Notes under the pieces: generated by a model
What the model was told of the DNA's origin: nothing
What the model saw: the letters and a program-made list of their open reading frames with translations, nothing else
Database searches by the model: none
Origin: Pseudoflavonifractor sp. An85
Lineage (GTDB): Bacteria; Bacillota; Clostridia; Oscillospirales; Oscillospiraceae
Reading direction: 5' to 3'
Assembly: GCF_002161235.1 (NCBI RefSeq)
Contig: NZ_NFHE01000002.1
Span: 62,001 to 126,000, forward strand
Length of the DNA stretch: 64,000 nt
Shown: positions 1 to 7,639 of the stretch, piece after piece
How the letters are laid out: every line of letters begins with the position of its first letter
Position numbering within the stretch: position 1 is the first letter of the stretch
Position numbers and translations under genes: made by a program

Positions 1-1569
1 CGGCTGGCCCAGCGCAAGACTTTGGTGCACCAGATGAGCGCTATTGAGACCTTGGCCCGAGTGGACGTACTGTGCGTGGATAAGACGGGCACCGTCACCC
101 AGCCGGAGATGTCGGTGCAAGAGCTGGTGTATCTGGACCCAGAGACCCACTCTCCCCAACAGGTGGAGGAAGTGCTGGGTGCCTACTATCAGGTGATGGA
201 GGCAGACAACGACACTGCCCGTGCCTTGGCCGCTCGCTTCCAGAAAGAAAGCGGCTGGCAGGCTCAGCAGGTGATCCCCTTCACCTCGGCCAACAAGTGG
301 TCGGCGGTGGTGTTCCAAGGCCGCGGCTCCTATGTGGTGGGTGCGCCGGAATTTATTCTCAAAGAGGATTATAAGGCCATTGAGGACCAGGTGGCCCCCT
401 ATCAGCAGGCGGGCTGTCGCGTGCTGCTGCTGGCCCAATGCGACACCCTGCCTACCCAGGAGGGTGGCTTGCAGGGCGTGGTGGTACCTGTGGCCCTGGT
501 GGTGGTGGCCAATCCCATCCGCCCCGAGGCCCCCGAGACCTTCCGTTACTTTGCCAAGTACGGAGTGGACGTGAAGGTGATTTCCGGCGACAACCCCCAG
601 ACCGTATCCAACGTGGCCAAGCAGGCGGGAATTGCCGGGGCGGAACGCTTTGTGGATGCCGCCACCCTGAAAGAACCGGGAGACTACCAGCGGGCGGTGG
701 AGGAGTACACCGTCTTTGGACGGGTGACCCCGGACCAGAAGCGCAAGCTGGTGAAGGCCCTGCAAAAAGCGGGGCATACCGTGGCCATGACTGGGGACGG
801 CGTCAACGACGTGCTGGCCCTGAAAGATGCCGACTGTGGCATCGCCATGGCCTCGGGAGCGGAAGCCGCCTGTCAGGTGGCGGAGCTGGTGCTGCTGGAC
901 TCGGACTTTTCTGCCATGCCCCGAGTGGTGGAGGAGGGGCGACGGGTCATCAACAACATCCAGCGGGCGGCAGCCCTCTATCTGGTGAAAAACATCATGT
1001 CGGTGTTTTTGGCCCTCATCACCCTCTTTGCCGGGTTCCCGTACCCCTTTGTGCCCATCCAGCTTACCCTTATCAGTGCTCTGACCATTGGTATTCCCTC
1101 CTTTGTGCTGGCTCTGGAGCCCAACCATGAGCTGGTGCGGGGACGGTTTATGCACAACGTGCTCCGTCGGGCCTTACCCGGTGGCCTGACAAACATCGTG
1201 CTCATTGTGGGGCTGGAGCTGTTCACTTACGCCTTTACCTTCCAGCGGGCCACCTTGTCTACTCTGTCCACCGTTACCATCGGTGCAGTGGGGCTGCTGG
1301 TGATCTACTATGTGGCCCGTCCCTTGGACAAGAAACGGTGGGCGCTGTTGGGGTCCATGACGGTGGCTATGATTATCGCCGTGCTGCGCTTTGGCTCCTT
1401 CTTTGAGCTCACCCCCCTGGACCTCCAGTCCGCCCTAGTCATTGTGGTATTCCTCATGCTCACTCCCTCGGTGATCTACGCCTTTGAGACTGCCTTTGAG
1501 TGGGGGAGCCGGGTAAAAGCAGCGTGGCTGAAACGCCGGGGTGGCAGTCGGATGCTGCCCAAGGGATAA
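1..1569 (+). CDS. Cation-transporting P-type ATPase, 3' part
   Basis: The reading frame is open from base 1, so the gene begins outside the window; 522 residues are visible. The phosphorylation motif DKTGT is at bases 79-93, followed by the nucleotide-binding domain, the hinge motif TGDGVND (around base 795) and a hydrophobic C-terminal half with about six membrane segments. P-type ATPases couple ATP hydrolysis, through an aspartyl-phosphate, to ion movement across the membrane. No heavy-metal CPC segment is visible, although the N-terminal half is missing. The stretch LALEPNHELVRGRF after the hinge resembles CtpE/YloB-like calcium or general cation pumps. Substrate is inference; the family is clear. 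Confidence 0.9.
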   Translation, partial: RLAQRKTLVHQMSAIETLARVDVLCVDKTGTVTQPEMSVQELVYLDPETHSPQQVEEVLGAYYQVMEADNDTARALAARFQKESGWQAQQVIPFTSANKWSAVVFQGRGSYVVGAPEFILKEDYKAIEDQVAPYQQAGCRVLLLAQCDTLPTQEGGLQGVVVPVALVVVANPIRPEAPETFRYFAKYGVDVKVISGDNPQTVSNVAKQAGIAGAERFVDAATLKEPGDYQRAVEEYTVFGRVTPDQKRKLVKALQKAGHTVAMTGDGVNDVLALKDADCGIAMASGAEAACQVAELVLLDSDFSAMPRVVEEGRRVINNIQRAAALYLVKNIMSVFLALITLFAGFPYPFVPIQLTLISALTIGIPSFVLALEPNHELVRGRFMHNVLRRALPGGLTNIVLIVGLELFTYAFTFQRATLSTLSTVTIGAVGLLVIYYVARPLDKKRWALLGSMTVAMIIAVLRFGSFFELTPLDLQSALVIVVFLMLTPSVIYAFETAFEWGSRVKAAWLKRRGGSRMLPKG

Positions 1570-1631
1570 AAGTTCCACAGGGGAATGTGGCTCGTATGGC
1601 ATTGAAATGATAGAAATGGGGGAGGCAATAA

Positions 1632-2093
1632 ATGTCACGATTTGAGATGTTTCTTCAAAGAGCAGCGGAGACCCAATGGAATTTCAATGTGTTTGTGGCA
1701 CTAGCCGTGGTTGTTGTCCTGTTTGTGTTGGAAATTATCTGGATGAGAAGGAATAATTCCAAAGATCGCGAAAGAAAGTGTGTAAAAAAAGCAAAGGAAC
1801 TGGGGCATGTAGTTTACGGAAAGCGTATCAGTGTGTGGGATGATGATTTGACACGTACCAGTGTGAGTTCTTATGTACACGCTACTTACGTCTACGAAGT
1901 AGATGGCAAGGAGTATAAGTATAACTATTTAAAAAGAGCGGCTGCGCCATTGACTCTGAAACTTTACTACATAAACAATCCAAAACGGGCCTTTACTGGT
2001 GAAAAGAAAAGCAGTGTGATTTTGTCGTTGCTGTTTTATCTGATCCCATTAGCGGCTGGAATAGCGGTGATGAATCTGCTGGGAGGCGCATAG
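1632..2093 (+). CDS. Small membrane protein, DUF3592-like
   Basis: A 153-residue protein with one hydrophobic segment near residues 19-37 and another near 129-148. Between them lies a soluble, beta-rich, basic stretch (residues 40-120) containing YVYEVDGKEYKYNY and LYYINNPKRAF. The two-helix layout with an intervening surface domain that handles a tyrosine-rich strand resembles DUF3592 proteins, but the match is by eye. A GGGGGAGG ribosome binding site lies 5-7 bases before the ATG. Codon use is more AT-rich than in the ATPase upstream, hinting at a more recent or fast-evolving gene. It ends just before a strong convergent terminator. Function unknown. Confidence 0.75.
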   Translation: MSRFEMFLQRAAETQWNFNVFVALAVVVVLFVLEIIWMRRNNSKDRERKCVKKAKELGHVVYGKRISVWDDDLTRTSVSSYVHATYVYEVDGKEYKYNYLKRAAAPLTLKLYYINNPKRAFTGEKKSSVILSLLFYLIPLAAGIAVMNLLGGA

Positions 2094-2113
2094 GGCGTCG
2101 CAGGCAAAATGTA

Positions 2114-2158
2114 AGCGCACCGGATAGGGACATGATTCCTATCCGGTGCGCTCATTTT
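2114..2158. terminator. Convergent terminator
   Basis: Perfect 15-bp stem (2114-2128 with 2138-2152), G+C-rich, 9-base loop, followed on the plus strand by CATTTTG. It lies between two convergent genes and probably serves both. Confidence 0.8.
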
Positions 2159-2172
2159 GACGTTTCTAGAGG

Positions 2173-2820
2173 TTACTTCAAAATCTGGGCCAGTTCTTCA
2201 AAACTGTGGACGATATGGGTGGCCCCGGCCTGGGTCAATTCCTCCTGGCTGCCGTAGCCGAAGGTGACGCCGATGGAGTCCAGGCTGTTCTCCTGAGCGC
2301 CGCGGATGTCGTGGAGCCGGTCGCCCACCATGACACAGTGGGCCTTGTCCGGGCAGGCATCTCCCAGACGGGTGAACACCTCGGCGATGACTTCACCCTT
2401 CTTGGTGCGTGTCCCATCCAAGCAGCTACCCACGATCTGGTCGAAGTAGCCGTCGATGTGGAAGTGCTCCAGAATCTGACGGGCGAACACCTCGGGCTTG
2501 GAGGTGGCCAGACACACGGTTTTCCCCGCCTCTTTCAGCTGGGAGAGCAGAGGCTGGGAGCCGGAAAACGCCTTGTTTTCAAAAATACCCTTCTGGGAGA
2601 AGTACTCCCGGTACTTTTCCACCGCTTTCTGGGCGGTAGGGAGGTCAAAGTGGTAGAACTCCATGAAGGAGTCGATGAGGGGCGGGCCAATGAAGGGGGT
2701 GAGCCGGTCCGGGTCCTCCTGGATGCCGAAGGAGGCCAGGGCATAGGCCACGGAGTTGGTGATGCCCTCTTTGGGATCGGTGAGGGTGCCGTCTAAGTCA
2801 AAGAAAATGTGGGTGTACAT
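2173..2820 (-). CDS. HAD-superfamily phosphatase, phosphoglycolate phosphatase-like
   Basis: 215 residues opening with FFDLDGTLTDPKEG, the HAD motif I with nucleophile and acid/base aspartates. Motif II is LATSKPEVF (Thr/Ser then Lys) and motif IV is MVGDRLHDIRGA. The helical cap between residues about 15 and 85 is the C1 type found in Gph/PpaX-like enzymes. These hydrolyse small phosphomonoesters such as phosphoglycolate, pyrophosphate or nucleotides; the substrate cannot be told from sequence. Transcribed alone from a clear promoter at 2853-2881 and divergent from the MBL-fold gene. Confidence 0.88.
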   Translation of the reverse strand: MYTHIFFDLDGTLTDPKEGITNSVAYALASFGIQEDPDRLTPFIGPPLIDSFMEFYHFDLPTAQKAVEKYREYFSQKGIFENKAFSGSQPLLSQLKEAGKTVCLATSKPEVFARQILEHFHIDGYFDQIVGSCLDGTRTKKGEVIAEVFTRLGDACPDKAHCVMVGDRLHDIRGAQENSLDSIGVTFGYGSQEELTQAGATHIVHSFEELAQILK

Positions 2821-2852
2821 GGTGTGTTCCTCTTTTTACATGAGATAAGAGT

Positions 2853-2881
2853 ATTATACCGGAAGTGGAGGGTATGGACAA
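2853..2881 (-). promoter_or_regulatory. Sigma-A-type promoter of the HAD phosphatase
   Basis: On the minus strand TTGTCC (2881-2876), 17-bp spacer, TATAAT (2858-2853). Start codon is about 35 bases downstream. Confidence 0.75.
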
Positions 2882-2897
2882 GACAAAGATGGAACGG

Positions 2898-2926
2898 TTG
2901 AGTTCGCCCAGTCCCTGTGCTATCAT
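2898..2926 (+). promoter_or_regulatory. Promoter of the MBL-fold hydrolase
   Basis: TTGAGT (2898-2903), 17-bp spacer, TATCAT (2921-2926), about 30 bases before the chosen start. It is divergent from the HAD promoter just upstream. Confidence 0.65.
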
Positions 2927-2958
2927 GGAGAGCAACAACACCCAAGGAGGGAGAGTCC

Positions 2959-3729
2959 ATGCAAGCCCAAACCCCATGGTTTACCGTGGATCAGGTGGAC
3001 CCGGATACCTATATCATCAGTGAATACCGCCACTGGGAGGAAACCCATTGCTATCTGCTCAACGGCAAGGATCGCACCCTGCTCATTGACACGGGGTTGG
3101 GCATCTGCGACATCTCCCGGGTGGTGGAACCGCTGGCCCGGGGGCCAGTGACGGCGGTGGCCACCCACATCCATTGGGATCACATTGGCGGGCACCGGCA
3201 CTACCCGGACTTCTATGCCCATGAGGCGGAATTGGACTGGCTGCAAGGGGGCTTCCCCCAGCCCATCCAGCTGATCCGGGGCTATGTGGTGGACCGCTGC
3301 CAGTTGCCTCAGGGCTACGACGTGAGCAACTATGAGTTTTTCCAGGGAACCCCCACCCGGGTGCTCCAGGGCGGGGAGACCATTCACCTGGGAGGCCGGG
3401 ACATCCAGGTGCTCCACACCCCCGGCCACGCCCCAGGACACATGTGCTTTTGGGAGGAAGGGCGGGGCTACCTGTTCACTGGCGACCTTATATATCGTGG
3501 CCTGCTCACCGCCTGGTTTCCCTCCACCGATCCCCAGGCCTATCTAAATTCCCTGGAACAGGTGGCAGCGCTTCCAGCCCAGCGACTCTTTCCTGGCCAT
3601 CATGACCTGGACCTGCCACCGGAGCTGCGCCTTCAGATGCGGGACCGGCTGCGGGAGCTGAACCAGGCGGGAAAGCTGCACCACGGAAGCGGTACCTACC
3701 AGTATGGGGACTGGGCTATTCAGTTGTAG
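2959..3729 (+). CDS. MBL-fold metallo-hydrolase
   Basis: 256 residues. The zinc-binding signature THIHWDHIGGH is present, with a second histidine in TPGHAPGHMCFW, a metal-bridging aspartate in FTGDLIYRG and a late histidine in FPGHHDLDL: the complete set for a two-metal metallo-beta-lactamase-fold hydrolase. Members include glyoxalase II-like thioesterases, RNases and phosphodiesterases; the overall look is closest to the glyoxalase II/YqgX-like group, but the substrate is unknown. The start at 2959 is chosen because AGGAGG (2945-2950) lies 8 bases upstream. The GNAT remnant follows 16 bases downstream and is probably cotranscribed. Confidence 0.88.
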   Translation: MQAQTPWFTVDQVDPDTYIISEYRHWEETHCYLLNGKDRTLLIDTGLGICDISRVVEPLARGPVTAVATHIHWDHIGGHRHYPDFYAHEAELDWLQGGFPQPIQLIRGYVVDRCQLPQGYDVSNYEFFQGTPTRVLQGGETIHLGGRDIQVLHTPGHAPGHMCFWEEGRGYLFTGDLIYRGLLTAWFPSTDPQAYLNSLEQVAALPAQRLFPGHHDLDLPPELRLQMRDRLRELNQAGKLHHGSGTYQYGDWAIQL

Positions 3730-3745
3730 ATGGAGGAGAGGATCT

Positions 3746-4069
3746 ATGATGATTCGGGAGTTTCAGCCGGGCGACGGCGAGAAAATGGCGGAGCTGTTTT
3801 ACAATACCGTCCATACCGTGAATGCCAGAGACTACACCTCTCAGCAGCTGGCGGTGTGGGCCACAGGGGAGATGGACCTGGAGCAGTGGGAGAGGTCTTT
3901 CCTGGGCCACTGTGCTTTGGTGGCAGAGGACGAGACAGGTATTCTGGGCTTTGGGGATATCCATCCGGACGGCTACCTGGACCGGCTGTATGTGCGCTGG
4001 GATTGCCAAGGGCAGGGGATAGCCTTGACCAACTTTGTCATGGAAAAGACTGTGACAAAGATTGGGTAA
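3746..4069 (+). CDS. GNAT-family N-acetyltransferase, C-terminally truncated
   Basis: 107 residues starting MMIREFQPGDGEKMAELFYNTVHTVN. The core acetyl-CoA signature is reached near the end (LYVRWDCQGQGIA, the Q/R-x-x-G-x-G/A loop), then the protein stops about 20 residues later. Relatives with this N-terminus are usually about 150-160 residues and carry two or three further strands and helices after the loop, so roughly the last 40-50 residues are missing. The start is set by GGAGGAGAGG (3732-3741). It lies 16 bases after the MBL-fold gene. It may be a decaying gene; function as an acetyltransferase is doubtful. Confidence 0.7.
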   Translation: MMIREFQPGDGEKMAELFYNTVHTVNARDYTSQQLAVWATGEMDLEQWERSFLGHCALVAEDETGILGFGDIHPDGYLDRLYVRWDCQGQGIALTNFVMEKTVTKIG

Positions 4070-4087
4070 TTTAGCACGGTACTGCGC

Positions 4088-4116
4088 TTGACGCTGGGAG
4101 GAAAAACGTGTAAAAT
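4088..4116 (+). promoter_or_regulatory. Promoter of the NSS transporter
   Basis: TTGACG (4088-4093), 17-bp spacer, TAAAAT (4111-4116), about 60 bases before the ATG. Confidence 0.75.
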
Positions 4117-4175
4117 GGAATGGTATCGTTCCCACATACCGGGGATGAGAGAAGAGAAAAAGGGAGTTTTACACA

Positions 4176-5564
4176 ATGAAACAACGAGAGAGTTTTTCCT
4201 CCCGGCTGGGCTTTTTGCTCATATCCGCCGGGTGCGCCATTGGCCTGGGAAACGTGTGGCGGTTCCCCTATATCACCGGCCAGTACGGCGGCGCCGCCTT
4301 TGTGGTGGTGTATCTGCTCTTCCTGGTCATCATGGGCCTGCCCGTGATGGTGATGGAGTTTTCCGTGGGCCGTGGCAGCCAGAAGAGCATGGCCGGGTCC
4401 TTCCAGGCCCTGGAGCCCAAGGGCAGCCGCTGGCACTGGTACAGCTGGTTCGGTCTGGCGGGCAATTACCTGCTGATGATGTTCTACACCTCTGTGTCCG
4501 GCTGGCTCATTTTGTACTGCATCAAAATGGCCAAGGGTGATTTCCACGGCCTGGACACCGCTGGGGTGAGCCAGGAGTTTGGCAACATGCTCTCCCAGCC
4601 TGGTATCATGACCGTGTTCATGGTTCTGGTGGTGGTGGGCAGCATGCTGGTAGTCTCCCGGGGCCTGCAAAACGGCGTGGAGAAGATCAACAAGGCCATG
4701 ATGCTGTGTCTGCTGGCCGTCATGGTGATTTTGGCGATTCGTTCCCTCACTCTGGAGGGAGGCATGGAAGGTCTGGCCTTCTATCTGATGCCCAACTTCC
4801 ACAACCTGATGTACGATAGCCAGGGCAACTTCATCCTCTGGGAGGCCATTTACGCCGCCATGGGTCAGGCCTTCTTCACCCTGTCCCTGGGCATCGGCGC
4901 TCTGGCCATCTTCGGCAGCTACATTGGCAAGGAGCACACCCTGCCCGGCGAGGCCCTGCGGGTGGGCATCCTGGATACCTGTGTGGCCTTTACCGCCGGT
5001 CTCATCATCTTCCCCGCCTGCTCTGCCTTTGATGTGGCCGCCGACAGCGGCGCCAACCTCATCTTCATCACTCTGCCCAACGTGTTCAACGTTATGAGCG
5101 GCGGTCGGCTGTGGGGCGCGCTGTTCTTTGTGTTCATGTCCTTTGCTGCTCTGTCCACCGTCATTGCCGTGTTTGAAAACATCGTCTGCTTCTACATGGA
5201 CAAGTGGGGCTGGAGCCGCAAGAAGGCGGTGCTGGTGAACACCGTGCTCATCCTGGTGCTGTCCATGCCTTGCGTGCTGGGCTTCAACCTGTGGAGCGCC
5301 TTCCAGCCTCTGGGCGCTGGCACCTCCATCATGGATCTGGAGGACTTCCTGGTCAGTGACAACATCCTGCCCCTGGGCTCTCTGGTGTACCTGCTGTTCT
5401 GCGTCAGCCGCAAGGGCTGGGGCTGGGACAACTTCCTGGCCGAGGCCAACACCGGCTCGGGCCTGCGCTTCCCCCGCAACGTGCGCTTCTATGTGACCTA
5501 CCTTCTGCCCATCATTATGCTTATCATCTTTGTCATGGGCTACTGGAACCGCTTCTTTGCATAA
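4176..5564 (+). CDS. Sodium-dependent amino-acid transporter (NSS/SNF family)
   Basis: 462 residues, almost wholly membrane-embedded. The N-terminal segment FLLISAGCAIGLGNVWRFPYIT is the unwound helix-1 signature of neurotransmitter:sodium symporters, with Gly and Asn residues that line the substrate and sodium sites. The length and probable 11 helices match bacterial MhsT/TnaT-like members, which import hydrophobic or aromatic amino acids with sodium. The exact substrate cannot be read. It has its own promoter and a perfect terminator directly overlapping its stop codon, so it is probably monocistronic. Confidence 0.93.
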   Translation: MKQRESFSSRLGFLLISAGCAIGLGNVWRFPYITGQYGGAAFVVVYLLFLVIMGLPVMVMEFSVGRGSQKSMAGSFQALEPKGSRWHWYSWFGLAGNYLLMMFYTSVSGWLILYCIKMAKGDFHGLDTAGVSQEFGNMLSQPGIMTVFMVLVVVGSMLVVSRGLQNGVEKINKAMMLCLLAVMVILAIRSLTLEGGMEGLAFYLMPNFHNLMYDSQGNFILWEAIYAAMGQAFFTLSLGIGALAIFGSYIGKEHTLPGEALRVGILDTCVAFTAGLIIFPACSAFDVAADSGANLIFITLPNVFNVMSGGRLWGALFFVFMSFAALSTVIAVFENIVCFYMDKWGWSRKKAVLVNTVLILVLSMPCVLGFNLWSAFQPLGAGTSIMDLEDFLVSDNILPLGSLVYLLFCVSRKGWGWDNFLAEANTGSGLRFPRNVRFYVTYLLPIIMLIIFVMGYWNRFFA

Positions 5565-5601
5565 GAAAAATGACCGGGGTTTCCCGGTCATTTTTCTTAT
5601 G
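5559..5601 (+). terminator. Intrinsic terminator after the NSS transporter
   Basis: Long stem in which 5563-5578 pairs with 5583-5598 (AAGAAAAATGACCGGG), with T-rich arm at 5590-5597. The stop codon lies in the left arm. Confidence 0.85.
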
Positions 5602-5633
5602 CAAACTTTTTCTTCGTTAGTGTGTGAAAGTGC

Positions 5634-5662
5634 TTGAAATTTTTATGGGCCTGGGGTACAAT
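5634..5662 (+). promoter_or_regulatory. icd promoter
   Basis: TTGAAA (5634-5639), 17-bp spacer, TACAAT (5657-5662), 45 bases before the icd start. Confidence 0.75.
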
Positions 5663-5707
5663 GAGAAACACGAGTACACCCAATGGAAGGGAAAAGGAGC
5701 GATACCC

Positions 5708-6907
5708 ATGAGTAAAATTCCAATGAAAACTCCCCTGGTAGAGATGGACGGGGATGAGATGACCCGCATCCTCTGGCAGCAGATCAAAGAGGTGCTGCTG
5801 GAGCCGTATATTGACCTGAAAACCGAGTATTACGACCTGGGGCTGCGCCACCGGGAGGAGACGGGAGACCAGGTGACCGTGGATGCCGCCGAAGCCACCA
5901 AGAAGTACGGCGTGGCCGTGAAGTGCGCCACCATCACCCCCAACGCCCAGCGGGTGGAGGAGTACAACCTGTCCCAGATGTGGAAGTCTCCCAACGGCAC
6001 CATCCGTGCCATTCTGGACGGCACCGTGTTCCGTGCTCCCATCATGGTAGAGGGCATTAACCCGGTGGTGAAGAATTGGGAGAAGCCCATCACCATCGCC
6101 CGTCATGCCTTTGGCGATGTGTATAAGGCCACCGAAATGCGCCTGACCGGCCCCGGCAAAGCCGAGCTGGTGTTCACCACCGCCGACGGCACCGAGCAGC
6201 GCCAGACCATCCAGGACTTCAAGGGCCCTGGTGTGGTGCAGGGTCAGTTCAACCTGGACGCCTCCATCACCTCCTTTGCCCACTCCTGCTTCCAGTACGC
6301 TCTGGATGTCAAGCAGGACCTGTGGTTCTCCACCAAGGACACCATCTCCAAGCAGTACGACCACACCTTCAAGGACATCTTCCAGGACCTCTTCGAGGCG
6401 GAGTACAAGGAGAAGTTCCAGGAGGCAGGCATCACCTACTTCTACACCCTCATTGATGACGCCGTGGCCCGTGTTATCCGCTCTAAAGGCGGCTTCATCT
6501 GGGCCTGTAAGAACTACGACGGCGACGTCATGAGCGACATGGTGTCCACCGCCTTCGGCTCTCTGGCCATGATGACCTCTGTGCTGGTGTCTCCCGAGGG
6601 CTACTATGAGTACGAGGCCGCCCACGGCACCGTCACCCAGCACTACTATCGCCACCTGAGAGGGGAGCAGGTGTCCACCAACCCCATGGCCACCATCTTC
6701 GCCTGGACCGGCGCCCTGGCCAAGCGGGGCGAGCTGGACAATCTGCCCGAGCTCACCGACTTTGCCCACCGCCTGGAGAAGGCCGCTATTGACACCATCG
6801 AGTCCGGTGTCATGACCGGCGATCTGGTGGGCCTGTGGGAGGGGAAAGCCCCCGCCCAGAAGGTGACTGGCCTGGAGTTCATGCGGGCCATTGCCGCCAA
6901 GCTTTGA
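5708..6907 (+). CDS. icd: NADP-dependent isocitrate dehydrogenase, eukaryotic-like type
   Basis: 399 residues. It converts isocitrate to 2-oxoglutarate and CO2 with reduction of NADP+. The start [24 protein letters not shown] and the motif [16 protein letters not shown] are typical of the homodimeric IDH1/IDH2-like subfamily, not the E. coli Icd type. [10 protein letters not shown] contains the metal-binding aspartates, and [10 protein letters not shown] is the cofactor loop of this subfamily. The upstream in-frame codons are ignored because AAGGAG lies just before 5708. It is flanked by its own promoter and a perfect palindromic terminator. No aconitase or citrate synthase is adjacent. Confidence 0.95.
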   Translation: MSKIPMKTPLVEMDGDEMTRILWQQIKEVLLEPYIDLKTEYYDLGLRHREETGDQVTVDAAEATKKYGVAVKCATITPNAQRVEEYNLSQMWKSPNGTIRAILDGTVFRAPIMVEGINPVVKNWEKPITIARHAFGDVYKATEMRLTGPGKAELVFTTADGTEQRQTIQDFKGPGVVQGQFNLDASITSFAHSCFQYALDVKQDLWFSTKDTISKQYDHTFKDIFQDLFEAEYKEKFQEAGITYFYTLIDDAVARVIRSKGGFIWACKNYDGDVMSDMVSTAFGSLAMMTSVLVSPEGYYEYEAAHGTVTQHYYRHLRGEQVSTNPMATIFAWTGALAKRGELDNLPELTDFAHRLEKAAIDTIESGVMTGDLVGLWEGKAPAQKVTGLEFMRAIAAKL

Positions 6908-7000
6908 TGATCGTGTAGCTTCCGCCACATGCCAGAGGCGGGTGGGAAAAGATGCAGTTTGTGAGGCAATGCCGTTAAGTTAAACGATTTTGCCCCTGTT

Positions 7001-7040
7001 AAAAAGGCACCACCTATCCGCGGATAGGTGGTGCCTTTTT
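7001..7040. terminator. Bidirectional terminator between icd and the accessory island
   Basis: A 40-base perfect palindrome: AAAAAGGCACCACCTATCCG followed directly by its reverse complement, ending in five T. It insulates icd from the convergent gene at 7047. Confidence 0.9.
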
Positions 7041-7046
7041 GAAAAT

Positions 7047-7625
7047 TCACTTTGTCAAGAACTGTGTAAGTGCTGGAATAAAAGGGCTGAATATCGTCAT
7101 ATGGTTTGCCACAGATTGGATAAATGCGTTGTACCTTTCGGCAAAAGTTTTCTTTCCAATACTTGCCTCCATATCGGAAATTATCTCTTGTGTCTCCTTC
7201 CCGTTAGGAAGTTGCTCGGCAAGAGTTTTTAATGTTTCAAACAATGCTTTATCTTGTTCATTTAGGTTATAAACCGTAACAGAGTTATCCGTCGAATTGA
7301 TGTTTACTTTGTCTGTATCACTGATGACATAGTTGTTGATAACGCTCCCTTGAGGTGCTTTTCGATAATTGCTTAGCTTCTCAAATTTGATTTGATAATG
7401 TGCAGGAAATCCGTGAAAAGCATTGCAAAATCCGCGGTCAGTAACTAAATACTGCTCTTTCAACCCGCTTGGGAGAGTTCGTTCAATAATATCACCTTCT
7501 TCTATGGGGAGGCTTCCATCCTCTATTAAGATGAGTTCCCTGTCGAAGAGTGCCATTACGTCATCAATGACACTGGAATTTTGCTTGATAATTTTTGCCG
7601 TATCCCTTGGAAAATTGTTGAGCAT
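7047..7625 (-). CDS. Uncharacterised protein coupled to MmeI-like R-M enzyme
   Basis: 192 residues from the ATG at 7625. That ATG is preferred over an in-frame TTG at 7643 because AAGGAGG ends 5 bases upstream of it. The N-terminal 90 residues look beta-rich (LPIEEGDIIERTLPSG, FHGFPAHYQIKFEK). A short linker, INSTDNSVTVYNL, follows, then a helical region and a hydrophobic C-terminal tail (MTIFSPFIPALTQFL). I do not recognise a named family. The gene begins 14 bases after the R-M stop codon and its ribosome binding site abuts that stop, so the two are probably translated from one transcript. Base composition is near 40% G+C, well below the surroundings. A role linked to defence is inferred from position only. 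Confidence 0.8.
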   Translation of the reverse strand: MLNNFPRDTAKIIKQNSSVIDDVMALFDRELILIEDGSLPIEEGDIIERTLPSGLKEQYLVTDRGFCNAFHGFPAHYQIKFEKLSNYRKAPQGSVINNYVISDTDKVNINSTDNSVTVYNLNEQDKALFETLKTLAEQLPNGKETQEIISDMEASIGKKTFAERYNAFIQSVANHMTIFSPFIPALTQFLTK

Positions 7626-7639
7626 ATGTTCCTCCTTTA

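Noticed and set aside
4071-5591. 506-codon minus-strand ORF
   Set aside because: Overlaps the NSS transporter completely and is rich in His, Gln and Gly as antisense frames here are.
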